This document shows positions 29,965 to 38,687 of a stretch of 64,000 nt of DNA, piece after piece (position 1 is the stretch's first letter; every line of letters starts with the position of its first letter). A model generated the notes under the pieces. It did no database searches. It was not told the origin of the DNA and saw only the letters and a program-made list of their open reading frames with translations. The stretch is from Candidatus Poribacteria bacterium (lineage in GTDB: Bacteria; Poribacteria; WGA-4E; WGA-3G), in the NCBI GenBank assembly GCA_958295945.1, contig OY282386.1:62001-126000 (forward strand), in the 5' to 3' direction. The position numbers and the translations under genes were made by a program.

Positions 29965-30169
29965 TAATAGAAATGATACTACGATTAACACTATCGTGTA
30001 TATTGTTTGTGTCTTTCTCAATTCGCCCCACTGTGGCTTTGCTTCCATCAAATCCGTGCAAACCCATGCTTCAGCACCCTGTTCGTAGTCGCGCAATTCA
30101 TTGCGCCTCTTACATAATCCTGAAAATCCTATAATCCTGAAAATCCTGGTTCAGACAAATAGAATTACA

Positions 30170-30223
30170 CTAAATTGACGGCTATGGTGCGGTCGCGTTA
30201 CCGCACCATAGCCGTCAATTTAG
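30170..30223. repeat. Perfect 24-bp hairpin
   Basis: CTAAATTGACGGCTATGGTG... at 30170-30193 is the exact complement of 30200-30223, with a six-base loop CGCGTT. No T-run follows. It lies between two repeat elements and no gene overlaps it. It may be a complete foldback element or an unusual terminator. Confidence 0.75.
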
Positions 30224-30239
30224 CGTTGAGATACCTATT

Positions 30240-30361
30240 AACAACATTGTAGTGCGGGGTCTCCGTGCCCCGCAGTTGTTGGTAGATTGAAAGATGATGG
30301 GGCACGGAGTTGGCACTACAATTGTCAATGTGACATTTTGCCAAAAACTTTACACACCCTC
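30240..30361. repeat. Partial GGGTGTGTAAAG-family repeat
   Basis: The core TTGTAGTGCGGGGTCTCCGT and its near-complement GGGGCACGGAG...CACTACAATT form a hairpin; the right end AAAAACTTTACACACCC (to 30361) is the family terminus. The expected left terminus GGGTGTGTAAAG is absent, so this copy is truncated. Full copies lie at 33663-33892 and 57416-57565. A decayed TCCTGAAAATCCT...TTCAGACAA piece follows to 30386. Confidence 0.6.
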
Positions 30362-30397
30362 CTGAAAATCCTAGTTCAGACAAAAGCAAAGGATTGA

Positions 30398-32089
30398 CTA
30401 CTTACCGAAAACCATCAGAAACTCTGGATCATCCAAAACATCCGAAAATTCGGGCATCTCAAGGAAAGTAGGATAGAAAGAATCCGGATAATTAAGGGTA
30501 CGATCCACGAACTTATCCTGAGCGATCTTCAAATAATTTAAAGTCTGCTTACGATCATTCTCAGATGCCCAGATACTCACTGCAAGCATGAAATAACTAT
30601 GTTCAGCTTCCAAATCAACAGCGATTTGTAGAAACCGTTTTGCTTCAACATACTTCTGTGACCATACCAGACAACACCCAACATTATGAGCCGCCCAAAT
30701 GAGTTCATAGGTATTTACAGGAAGATTCAAATCCAGTTTCTTCAACTCTAATTCCAAGAACGTATTCAATTCCGAATAGACTTGTTCAAAACGATTCCAA
30801 TCTTCTTGTTCTTTATACAACAGCAGTCGATTCGTACACTTAGCTAACCAAAATCTAAAATAATTATCCCAACCGGGTTCTCCCATCGCACGTTCCAACT
30901 TTTCTATCTCAAGAAGTGCCTCATCAAACCGGTCATTAATTCGTAAGACCTCAGCACCGATTCTTAGGAATTTACAACGAGAGTAGGCACTCACCTCTGG
31001 TTTTTCAAGATGTTCAGATGTCTCATTATAAAGTTCAAGCCAATCATCAATACACCCTTCAGCTTTCCAACATCTAGCAAGGTCTAAATTGGAAACAATC
31101 CTCAAAACATATTTTTCTGCATGTTTGCAAGCCCAATGATAAAAACGCGTTTGTTCCTCAATAGCCTCGCGATTATTCCCAAGAATTGCCAGAGCATTCA
31201 CTAACGACTTATGCGACCAGTAACGTTCAGCTTCATCCGATACGCTATCCATATATTTGTTAAGTAGAACTACCCGTTTTTCTTGACCAAGTTTGCCCAT
31301 ATACGGGTATATATCATCAACCAAGAGATGTGCCAACTCAGATGTGATTTCACCTTTGAGGGCAGCATCAATTTCCATGTCCGCTTCTTTAAGTATATCG
31401 TCTCTGGATGCAGGATCAGAATTTATCTGTTCCATGTATGAATTGAACTTGTTGCGAATTTCTTCTAAATGACTCATGATGTTCTCCTTCAGATTATTTG
31501 TTGATAGTAAATGACCAAAGAATTCTTGATCCAAGTGTCCTTGATCTGTTTGTAGACGTTTGCGCGCTCGTTGGAGTCTGCTCGTGATTGTATTCACCGA
31601 TACTCCCATGAATTCACCAATCTCTTTCGTTGACATTTCGTCAAGATAGTAGAGTGTTACGACCTTGCGTTCATTCTCTGGCAAACTATCCAGAAGTTTC
31701 TTTACAAGTTCATGGGAATACTCAGTTCTATCTATCATTTGCTGTTCCAACCTATAATGTGAATAAGAGGATTCCTCAATTTCTTCCAAACGCACGCTTT
31801 CCAAAGATTGCATCTCAGGTTTTTGCTTTCGTAACCAATCAATGCAAAGATGATTTGCAATGGTATGAATCCATCCAGCAAATTGATTTGGATTTTTGAG
31901 AGTCGGTAGTTTGTTGTATGCCTTAAGAAAGGTGTCTTGCACAATATCTTCCGCATAGTGGAAATCACGAATTTTCCGCCATGCAAGCGAATGAATGCTC
32001 TCTTGATATTTTTCGACCAAAATGTTAAACGCAGAGTCATCACCCGATAAAATTTTGCGAATCAAAACTACATCCTCATCTCTTTTCAT
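30398..32089 (-). CDS. ECF sigma factor with long helical C-terminal domain
   Basis: A 563-residue protein, more than twice the usual ECF length. Residues 1-190 are a complete sigma factor: region 2 (FNILVEKYQESIHSLAWRK, DIVQDTFLKAYNKL, NQFAGWIHTIANHLCIDWLR) and region 4 (LPENERKVVTLYYLDEMSTK, EIGEFMGVSVNTITSRLQRARKRL). The remaining ~370 residues are helix-rich with a TPR-like feel (IVSNLDLARCWKAEG, GCCLVWSQKYVEAKRFLQIA). C-terminal extensions in ECF factors usually serve as built-in sensors or regulators. AGGAGG precedes the ATG. No anti-sigma gene adjoins. Confidence 0.85.
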   Translation of the reverse strand: MKRDEDVVLIRKILSGDDSAFNILVEKYQESIHSLAWRKIRDFHYAEDIVQDTFLKAYNKLPTLKNPNQFAGWIHTIANHLCIDWLRKQKPEMQSLESVRLEEIEESSYSHYRLEQQMIDRTEYSHELVKKLLDSLPENERKVVTLYYLDEMSTKEIGEFMGVSVNTITSRLQRARKRLQTDQGHLDQEFFGHLLSTNNLKENIMSHLEEIRNKFNSYMEQINSDPASRDDILKEADMEIDAALKGEITSELAHLLVDDIYPYMGKLGQEKRVVLLNKYMDSVSDEAERYWSHKSLVNALAILGNNREAIEEQTRFYHWACKHAEKYVLRIVSNLDLARCWKAEGCIDDWLELYNETSEHLEKPEVSAYSRCKFLRIGAEVLRINDRFDEALLEIEKLERAMGEPGWDNYFRFWLAKCTNRLLLYKEQEDWNRFEQVYSELNTFLELELKKLDLNLPVNTYELIWAAHNVGCCLVWSQKYVEAKRFLQIAVDLEAEHSYFMLAVSIWASENDRKQTLNYLKIAQDKFVDRTLNYPDSFYPTFLEMPEFSDVLDDPEFLMVFGK

Positions 32090-32220
32090 GAGACATCCTC
32101 CTATTTCAAACTACTTATCCCTTATATAAATGACGAAACTTTGATCACCAAACGTGCAATATGAAAAAAAAAATAATATAGAGAGGTTTCTACCCACAAT
32201 TTGTAGCACAAACTGCCAGT

Positions 32221-32435
32221 TTGTGCATCCGTAAAACACAAACTGCATGAAGATTCATTTATTAAACGGGTAATCTCAATCACCCCAAAACTTGTAGGCG
32301 GGGAATGCCAAAAGGCATTCATACCGTTGATTTCTTGATTTGGCAATTTGTCCGCGCGCTGGACTTCTCAAGGAAATTACCCAATTTATTTCTTAGTCTT
32401 CATCTAATTTGTGCATCCGTAAAACACAAACTGCC
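32221..32435. repeat. Direct repeat TTGTGCATCCGTAAAACACA
   Basis: TTTGTGCATCCGTAAAACAC and following AAACTGC occur at about 32220-32246 and again at about 32408-32434. Between them lie GGGGAATGCCAAAAGGCATT-type and GATTTGGCAATTTGTCCGCG sequence related to repeats at 61090-61160. No gene is supported in 32090-33119 apart from these, the MITE at 32452 and the GTAC array. Confidence 0.6.
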
Positions 32436-32451
32436 AGTATGTGACTATCTA

Positions 32452-32566
32452 TAGTCCAGTTTAGAATTAAGAAGACATTTCAATGCACTTGCAAGTACCA
32501 CAAGTCCCGTAGGGGCGAGGTTTCCTCGCCCTCTGAGACGTGTCCTATTAATTGTCCATTCCACTA
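32452..32566 (+). repeat. MITE family 1, copy 1
   Basis: A 115-base element flanked by TA (32450-32451, 32567-32568). It begins TAGTCCAGTTTAGAATTAAG and ends ATTGTCCATTCCACTA. Near-identical copies are at 41657-41770 (same strand) and 56628-56742 (inverted). The centre GGGGCGAGGTTTCCTCGCCC is itself a hairpin. The near identity of the three copies implies recent movement. Confidence 0.88.
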
Positions 32567-32891
32567 TAAAACGCAAACTAACACTTCGTACTACAAAACT
32601 CGCTTTTACCGTATTCACGTTAAATATACTCTATTTATCCATAAAACAGAAAAAAATATCTCAAAATTGTAATATTTATTTGACAAAAGTAATTGTTATA
32701 TGTTATACTTAATATCACACAACACTTTTGAAGAAAGAATTGTAAATTATACGAGTTGTGCAGAATAACCGTTTGTGCAATATTCTTTCAAAACCATAGA
32801 ACGTTATATTAGCATTACTCAGTTGAAATTCATGCAATTTATTATACCATTTTCATTCAATTTCATCGTTCTACCTTACTTTACAGCAAAA

Positions 32892-33096
32892 GTACTCAAA
32901 AGCCGTACGAAACGGATAGTCGAATGTACACAACTGGAAAAAACTACGAAAAACAAGAAAAAATCCGAAAAAGGAAAGTGTACAAAAATAAAATTTTTCT
33001 GTTTTTCGACAAACCTTTATGAACCCTTATGTAGACAAGTCTATCAACCATAAAAAAAACTGTACAGTTGTACGAAATAATGTACAATTACTGTAC
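32892..33096 (+). promoter_or_regulatory. Array of eight GTAC sites upstream of DUF2280-like gene
   Basis: GTAC occurs at 32892, 32905, 32926, 32980, 33062, 33070, 33082 and 33093, mostly as TGTAC. The last four end 55, 47, 35 and 24 bases before the ATG at 33120. The broken homologue at 61808 has four GTACs with the same spacing, and the two loci also share AACCCTTATGTAGACAA further upstream. This looks like a protein-binding array, perhaps an operator bound by the gene's own product; that last step is inference. Confidence 0.6.
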
Positions 33097-33119
33097 ACTT
33101 TTTCAGGAGGAAATTTCCA

Positions 33120-33587
33120 ATGAATTTAGAAGACAAACACAAAGAATTCGCCGTCGTATGTTTCGCAAGATTCATGAACATTGCAGCAACCGTTGATGCA
33201 TTCAGGGAGGAATTCCAAAATGATATCCCCAAACCTGCTCCATTGCAACAGAATCAAGACATTGAGCAATATCATCTACAAGTTGAACAGCACAAACGCT
33301 CTACCAGAGAGAAAATCTACCAACAACTACGAAGGTATAACGTCACCCACCCGCAATTCCCACAGAAATATCGGGAACTATTTCATCAAACCCGAAAAGA
33401 ATACCTCACATGCTACCTGCTTGAAGAACTACAGAGCGATAACACCATCAACAATGAACTTGAAACAATCTACGGATTCATCAAAACCCGATTATTTCAA
33501 AACATTAACTCAGAACAAACCATCTCTAACGCCAAACTCGCTCATAGTCTACTCAAAACAATTGCTTCATATAAAATAAGCAAATGA
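33120..33587 (+). CDS. DUF2280-like protein (phage small-terminase-like)
   Basis: A 155-residue protein with a strong ribosome site (AGGAGG nine bases before ATG). The N-terminal half KHKEFAVVCFARFMNIAATV and DAFREEFQND resembles phage DUF2280 proteins, where a short helix-turn-helix is followed by a conserved Y and K/RxLFxxTRKxxL segment; here LRRYNVTHPQ and YRELFHQTRKEYL match this order. The rest is helical. DUF2280 proteins are thought to act like small terminase subunits that bind DNA. No other phage gene is nearby, so it may be a domesticated or satellite gene. Two truncated relatives of its start lie at 60528-60605 and 61659-61808. Confidence 0.5.
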   Translation: MNLEDKHKEFAVVCFARFMNIAATVDAFREEFQNDIPKPAPLQQNQDIEQYHLQVEQHKRSTREKIYQQLRRYNVTHPQFPQKYRELFHQTRKEYLTCYLLEELQSDNTINNELETIYGFIKTRLFQNINSEQTISNAKLAHSLLKTIASYKISK

Positions 33588-33662
33588 GGTGTTTTATCGG
33601 AGGATTAACAATGTAGGAGGGGATTCCAACCCTTTAACAATATGGAATTGGGGTTGGGTAAC

Positions 33663-33892
33663 GGGTGTGTAAAGTTCTTGGCACTAACTTCTTACCATGA
33701 ATTGTAGTGCGGGGTCTCCGTGCCCCGCAATTATTGAGAGGAGAGATGGCGGGGAACGGAGACCCGGGGAATCATGGCGAATACCAAACGCGTATTCGTC
33801 TAAGCGCATTCATACCGTTGATTTGGCACTACAATAGGTTACAGGTTTTTCACTTGAATTGATGCCTACGGTGACAAAAACTTTACACACCC
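33663..33892. repeat. GGGTGTGTAAAG-family MITE, full copy
   Basis: A 230-base element with inverted ends GGGTGTGTAAAGTTCTTGGC and GTGACAAAAACTTTACACACCC. The core carries TTGTAGTGCGGGGTCTCCGT and its partial complement, and an inserted 51-base segment (33766-33816) that matches the 52-base repeat at 61171 and 61237 in inverted orientation. No open frame of note. Other copies or ends: 30361, 41055, 57416, 60449, 61393, 62419. Confidence 0.75.
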
Positions 33893-33909
33893 TTCATTAA
33901 TTGTAACTA

Positions 33910-34368
33910 TAGTTTGGACAGTTTCATCCTGATAGGATTTCCAAACAGGTGAAAATTATGGTTTGTAAACACTTTTGTTCATCTATTTTTCTTAGAAATC
34001 ACTACTTTTTTGTTATTTTTCTTAGAAATATCGTTGAAATATGTGCATCTGTTCAGTTTCAGGTTGGATGTTCACCTATTTCCCGATTATTCTTGAAGTT
34101 TTGATTTCTTTTGAAATCTGCAGCACATTTTCTAAATCAATAGGCATGTCGTTTACAGGTGTATCTTGTTCAGCCTGTGTTGTTGTCTCAGTAAAAGCAA
34201 GTTGTGTGAGGCAGGTTGCGACAAAACTGAGTTGTGCGAAACGATTCAACCCTTTACGGCTTCGGAGTTGATTAGAAACTTCCTTTCAAAATGCACTAAA
34301 AATATATCGAAAGGATACCCTCTTTTTCTGCTTTTTGTCACTCAAAAAAAATAAAACTGTCCAAACTA
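33910..34368. mobile_element. Non-autonomous element with TAGTTTGGACAGTTT ends
   Basis: A 459-base element with perfect 15-base inverted ends (TAGTTTGGACAGTTT ... AAACTGTCCAAACTA) and TA duplications at 33908-33909 and 34369-34370. It encodes no transposase. On the minus strand, 34249-34076 is an open stretch of 57 residues from a TTG (TEQ-rich, DTPVNDMPIDLENVLQISKE) that reads like a fragment of a captured gene. An isolated end of the same family appears at about 61441 (TAGTTTGGACAGTTTTTTAT). The TA duplication points to IS630/Tc1-mariner-type mobilisation. Confidence 0.75.
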
Positions 34369-34621
34369 TAGTATATATTAGGTCAGAGCCATTCATTTAG
34401 CATGAAGTTAAACCAGTTCTAATAGAATACATCTCTTGTTGAAGCACAAACTGTTAGTTTGCTCCGTATTTCGTTTTATTTCTTACAAATAGTAATGAGA
34501 CAAAACTAAGAGAAATTGTATAAGATATTTCATTTTTAATTTTCACTTGACAATACACCTTTCAAGTGATAAGATATATAAACTTGTCAGAGATAAAGAA
34601 GAATGGAGTAATACGCATCGT

Positions 34622-35212
34622 ATGTCAAAACCGAAAAGAAAACGTAAAAATAGACATACAGAAGACGAAGCACCACAGTTACCTAAAACGAAACCACTGC
34701 AACTTCGATATTACGGTGATCCTGTCCTGCGAAAAAGAGCAACACCTGTTCAGGAAATAACCGAAGCAGAAATCAAACTTGCTGACGATATGTTGATGAC
34801 TCTTTATGCAACGGGAAATGGTATTGGTCTCGCAGCAACACAAGTTGGCGTATTAAAACGGTTTCTTGTTGTTGACATCAGTTGGGACGATGAGGATGAA
34901 GAATTTGACCCACTGCTTCTGTTCAACCCTGAGATATTAAGTGTTGAAGGAGAAGTTGTGGTTGAGGAAGGATGCTTGAGCATACCAGATGTTCGTGCCG
35001 ATGTGAAACGTCCAGAGAAGATTGCCGTTAAAGCATTGAGCATAAATAATAAAGAAATCCAATTTGAGGCAGGTGGACTTTTGGCCCGTGTCCTTCAACA
35101 CGAAATTGACCATCTCAACGGAACACTCTTTATTGACAGAATTAGCGGGTTGAAAAGACAATTACTCAGAGATGAACTTAAGAAGATCCAACAAGCCGAA
35201 AGACCTTTGTAA
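34622..35212 (+). CDS. def: Peptide deformylase
   Basis: A 196-residue metalloenzyme that removes the formyl group from the initiator Met of new proteins. All three signature motifs are present: GIGLAATQVGV, EEGCLSIPDV and LQHEIDHLNGTLFIDR (metal ligands Cys and two His). A Lys/Arg-rich leader of about 25 residues precedes the core. The ATG at 34622 was chosen over an in-frame TTG at 34547 that lies in the promoter-like region; GGAG is rather distant (14 bases). It is followed closely by larE. Confidence 0.94.
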   Translation: MSKPKRKRKNRHTEDEAPQLPKTKPLQLRYYGDPVLRKRATPVQEITEAEIKLADDMLMTLYATGNGIGLAATQVGVLKRFLVVDISWDDEDEEFDPLLLFNPEILSVEGEVVVEEGCLSIPDVRADVKRPEKIAVKALSINNKEIQFEAGGLLARVLQHEIDHLNGTLFIDRISGLKRQLLRDELKKIQQAERPL

Positions 35213-35231
35213 AACTATAGGACATAAATTT

Positions 35232-36065
35232 ATGTTACCAAATCCATTACAAACAAAAGTAGACAGCCTATACGAATGCTTGAGAGATTATCACAAGGTT
35301 ATCGTTGCCTTCTCAGGTGGTGTTGATAGCACTTTTCTTGCAGAGGCTGCCCATCATGCATTAGGTGAAAACTCACTTGCAGTTACCGCAATCTCCGATT
35401 CCTATCCTATCCGTGAAATGAAAGCTGCACAGGATATCGCTAAGCAGATTGGCATCCGATTTGAAACGGTACACACCGAAGAATTAGACTTGGAAGGATA
35501 CGCAAGCAACCCTACGAATAGATGTTTCTTTTGTAAGACAGAACTATTTGATAAACTACGTCCGATTGCAGATAAATATGATGTTGGAACAATCGTTTAC
35601 GGTGCTATACCTGATGATGTCGGAGATCATCGACCGGGAATGGATGCTGCAAAACAGATGGGTATCAAAGCACCTCTGATTGATGTTGACCTAACAAAAG
35701 CGGAAATACGTGATGTTTCTAAAGCATGGGACCTACCCACTTGGGATAAACCTGCTTTTGCATGTCTCTCTTCAAGGTTTCCTTACGGCATGCGAATCAC
35801 ACGTGAATTGTTACGCCAGGTTGATGCTGCAGAACAATTTCTCTACGATTTAGGCATACGTCAATTTCGTGTCCGCCACCACGGTGAACTTGCCAGAATT
35901 GAACTTGATGCAGAAGAGATCGCACTTTTACGCCAAAAGACTTTACGAAATCAGATCAATGATCATTATAAAACACTTGGTTACGAACACGTCACTCTGG
36001 ACCTACAGGGATATCGATCTGGCAGTCTGAATGAAGGAATAACAAAAGTCATCACTGGAAAATAA
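35232..36065 (+). CDS. larE: LarE-type ATP-dependent sulfur transferase
   Basis: A 277-residue PP-loop enzyme (AFSGGVDSTFLAEA) that adenylates and then thiolates pyridinium dicarboxylate during synthesis of the nickel-pincer cofactor of lactate racemase and relatives. NRCFFCKTELF and PAFACLSSRFPYG supply three Cys: the last corresponds to the sacrificial Cys of Lactobacillus LarE, and the CxxC plus Cys set resembles LarE types that hold a [4Fe-4S] cluster. The ATG at 35232 gives the family length; it lies 19 bases after def. No larB, larC or larA is in the window. Confidence 0.82.
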   Translation: MLPNPLQTKVDSLYECLRDYHKVIVAFSGGVDSTFLAEAAHHALGENSLAVTAISDSYPIREMKAAQDIAKQIGIRFETVHTEELDLEGYASNPTNRCFFCKTELFDKLRPIADKYDVGTIVYGAIPDDVGDHRPGMDAAKQMGIKAPLIDVDLTKAEIRDVSKAWDLPTWDKPAFACLSSRFPYGMRITRELLRQVDAAEQFLYDLGIRQFRVRHHGELARIELDAEEIALLRQKTLRNQINDHYKTLGYEHVTLDLQGYRSGSLNEGITKVITGK

Positions 36066-36086
36066 AATTATATGGAGGAAACAGAG

Positions 36087-36431
36087 ATGTCCGATTTGGG
36101 TGGTGTATTAGCAGTCATTGCCGCATATCCTGTTCACATATTGACTTTTTTTGGTTGTATCCTACTTCTAATTCTTGTAATTCCTAAACGGAAAAGACAA
36201 CATAAACAATTGTCCATTTCTCCTGATTCCGTAGCAAAAAGTGCAAAGTACACTGAGAACGAAAAACATCTACTTGCAGAGAAGATAAATGAAAGCAGAA
36301 GTAATAATCTAAAGAAGAGTTTTGCAGGTTCAATGAGTTCAAAAGGTATACTCTTTTCTACTCTCGGATTAATTGCACTTACAATCTTATTTGTTCTTGG
36401 CATGATACTGATGAAATTCCAACACCATTAA
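36087..36431 (+). CDS. Small unknown membrane protein
   Basis: A 114-residue protein starting at the ATG at 36087, for which GGAGG at 36075-36079 is the ribosome site (an upstream in-frame ATG at 36072 overlaps that site). One membrane helix near the N-terminus (YPVHILTFFGCILLLILVI) is followed by a basic cytoplasmic segment (PKRKRQHK), a charged middle, and a second helix near the C-terminus (FSTLGLIALTILFVLGMIL). I do not recognise the family. It lies between larE and glcF on the same strand. Confidence 0.65.
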   Translation: MSDLGGVLAVIAAYPVHILTFFGCILLLILVIPKRKRQHKQLSISPDSVAKSAKYTENEKHLLAEKINESRSNNLKKSFAGSMSSKGILFSTLGLIALTILFVLGMILMKFQHH

Positions 36432-36476
36432 ACTGTCACTTTTGAAATTAACTATAACCAAAGCAATAAACTTTAT

Positions 36477-37823
36477 ATGTCCACCCATCAAACCCAACCG
36501 TTAATCGGATTAGAGACCTTCAGTTGGAAAAAATGGGATGCCTGCACCCATTGTGGTCTCTGCCTCCCCAGTTGTCCAACCTATCGCGAATTAGGATTAG
36601 AAACCGATTCCCCACGAGGTAGATTATACCTCATGGGCAGCGCGTTCAAATCGCAAGATGCCACACCCCTCAACGAAGAATGGGCAGAATATATCTATCG
36701 ATGCTTAGATTGCCGCGCCTGTGAAACAGCATGTCCATCTGGTGTCCACTTCGGTGAACTCTTGGAACAAGCTCGCGCAATTTATGAACAGAACGCACAT
36801 CGATCAACAAGTCACAAATTCTGGAGTAATCTTGTTTTCAAGCAAATCCTACCGAACAAAGAACGGTTAGACCTCATCTTTGAAATGATGTGGCTCTACC
36901 AAAAACTCGGCATCCGATGGTTAGTTCAGAAAAGTGGTATACTCAAGTTGATGGGACAACTTGGACAGATGGAGACGTTATTACCTAAAATCCCACCACC
37001 ACGTCTCAAATATACAATACAAGACATTACCCCCGCAGTAGGTGAAACCCGATACCGCGTCGGTTTTATTCCCGGTTGCATCATGAATCAGGTCTTCACA
37101 GAAACCAATTTGGCGACAATACGTGTCTTAGCAGAGAATGGATGTGAAGTAGTAACACCACGCAAACAGACATGTTGTGGGGCATTGCACCTACATAACG
37201 GAGAACGCGATTTTGCTTCTGAACTTGCAAAGCAGAACATTGATGCATTTGAAGACGAACAATTAGATGCCATTATCATAAATTCTGCTGGTTGCGGTGC
37301 AGCACTGAAAGAATATAAGGTGCTACTGGAAAACGATCCAAATTACACAGAGAAGGCGGAAAACTTTAGTAATAGAATGCAGGACATCAGTGAATTCTTG
37401 GCCGAAATTGAAATGATCCCGCCAAAAGGTGAAATACCACTTCGTGTTACTTATGATGAACCGTGCCATCTTCTGCATGGACAACGCGTCAAATCACAAC
37501 CCAGAGATGTCCTACAAACAATACCTGAGATTGAGCTAATTGAACTAACTGAATCTGATTGGTGTTGCGGCAGTGCAGGTATTTACAACATTACACAACC
37601 GGAACTGTCCCAAGAGATACTTGAGAGGAAAATGCAACACATTGCTGATACTGAAGCGGATATAGTCGCAACTGGTAATCCTGGATGTTTACTGCAGATT
37701 CAACAAGGTATACAGAAACGCGGTTTGGATATGAAAGCAATGCATCCTGTGACTCTATTAGATTATGCCTATCATGGTCTTTCTCCTGAAGACTGGATTG
37801 AATTTTCTAACAACCGAATGTGA
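36477..37823 (+). CDS. glcF: Glycolate oxidase iron-sulfur subunit-like protein
   Basis: A 448-residue protein with two [4Fe-4S] ferredoxin motifs at the N-terminus (CTHCGLCLPSCPTYRELG and CLDCRACETACPSGV) and two CCG-type cysteine-rich domains (TCCGALHLHNG; WCCGSAGIYNI) binding further redox groups. This is the GlcF layout: it passes electrons from glycolate or lactate dehydrogenase flavoprotein subunits to quinone. The flavoprotein partners GlcD/GlcE are not in the window. Placement after larE could hint at lactate metabolism, but that is inference. Confidence 0.88.
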   Translation: MSTHQTQPLIGLETFSWKKWDACTHCGLCLPSCPTYRELGLETDSPRGRLYLMGSAFKSQDATPLNEEWAEYIYRCLDCRACETACPSGVHFGELLEQARAIYEQNAHRSTSHKFWSNLVFKQILPNKERLDLIFEMMWLYQKLGIRWLVQKSGILKLMGQLGQMETLLPKIPPPRLKYTIQDITPAVGETRYRVGFIPGCIMNQVFTETNLATIRVLAENGCEVVTPRKQTCCGALHLHNGERDFASELAKQNIDAFEDEQLDAIIINSAGCGAALKEYKVLLENDPNYTEKAENFSNRMQDISEFLAEIEMIPPKGEIPLRVTYDEPCHLLHGQRVKSQPRDVLQTIPEIELIELTESDWCCGSAGIYNITQPELSQEILERKMQHIADTEADIVATGNPGCLLQIQQGIQKRGLDMKAMHPVTLLDYAYHGLSPEDWIEFSNNRM

Positions 37824-37910
37824 TAGCGGTCTAAATAGCATGGTATCCCATCATATAACAGATTGGACAAAAAAGGTGACATCATTTCAAATTAATGGTA
37901 ATATAAGAAT

Positions 37911-38504
37911 ATGGTACTATCAAATGTAGATATAGAAAAATATATACGTCAAGGGAAAATAAAGATTACCCCTGAGCCAGATTTAGATACACAGTTAGGA
38001 AGTTGTTCAATCGATTTCAGGTTGAGCAATACCTTTCGTGTATTTGAACATAGCAAATATCCATTTATCGATTTAAAGACGAAGATTGATGCTGATGATC
38101 TGATGCGTAAAGTTATGGTTGCTGATGGTGATGCTTTCACGATGCAACCGGGGGAGTTTGTTCTTGCAGCAACCTATGAAAAGCTTGAATTAGCTGACAA
38201 TGTGATGGCGCGACTTGAAGGACGAAGTAGTCTCGGAAGACTTGGTATAATCGTACACAGTACTGCTGGACTATTCGATCCAGGTTGGGTTGGGAACGCA
38301 ACTTTGGAGTTGGGTAATCTCGGACGTATGCCTGTCCTACTCTATCCGGGCATGCGGATTTGTGCTTTCACATTTGAACAACTTTCATCACCATCAAGCA
38401 CACCTTATGGACAGAAACCTTCAAATAAATATGCTGGACAAGATGGGCCTGAAACAAGTAGATTTGCAGAAGATATAGAATTAAAAAAAGAAAAGAACTC
38501 CTAA
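37911..38504 (+). CDS. dcd: dCTP deaminase
   Basis: A 197-residue member of the Dcd/dUTPase fold. LGSCSIDFRLSNTFRVF near the N-terminus and EGRSSLGRLGIIVHSTAG followed by DPGWVGNATLEL are the active-site motifs; PGMRICAFTFEQL and YGQKPSNKYAGQDGPETS form the nucleotide-closing tail. It converts dCTP to dUTP for thymidylate synthesis. Length and motifs fit the monofunctional enzyme. Transcribed alone, with an AT-rich 87-base gap upstream. Confidence 0.94.
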   Translation: MVLSNVDIEKYIRQGKIKITPEPDLDTQLGSCSIDFRLSNTFRVFEHSKYPFIDLKTKIDADDLMRKVMVADGDAFTMQPGEFVLAATYEKLELADNVMARLEGRSSLGRLGIIVHSTAGLFDPGWVGNATLELGNLGRMPVLLYPGMRICAFTFEQLSSPSSTPYGQKPSNKYAGQDGPETSRFAEDIELKKEKNS

Positions 38505-38687
38505 TTCTGCTGAAATTTTGGGCAATTTTATGCCTAATAATTTAGCATACAGTTTCACTTGTGCTTGTATTAGATATTATTACATCTCTTTCAAAACAAT
38601 ATATTTGTCTATGTTCATACCAAATTACGTATGAATCAGTTGTCAACAGCGCGTATTCAACGCGCTTATATTGCGGTGTTTTGTTAT

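Noticed and set aside
32775-33053. 92-codon plus-strand frame before the DUF2280-like gene
   Set aside because: Low-complexity Lys-rich AT-rich translation, overlaps the GTAC array, no ribosome site.
34041-34271. 76-codon plus-strand frame inside the TAGTTTGGACAGTTT element
   Set aside because: Cys/Ser-rich translation typical of an antisense frame; the minus strand reads more like protein.
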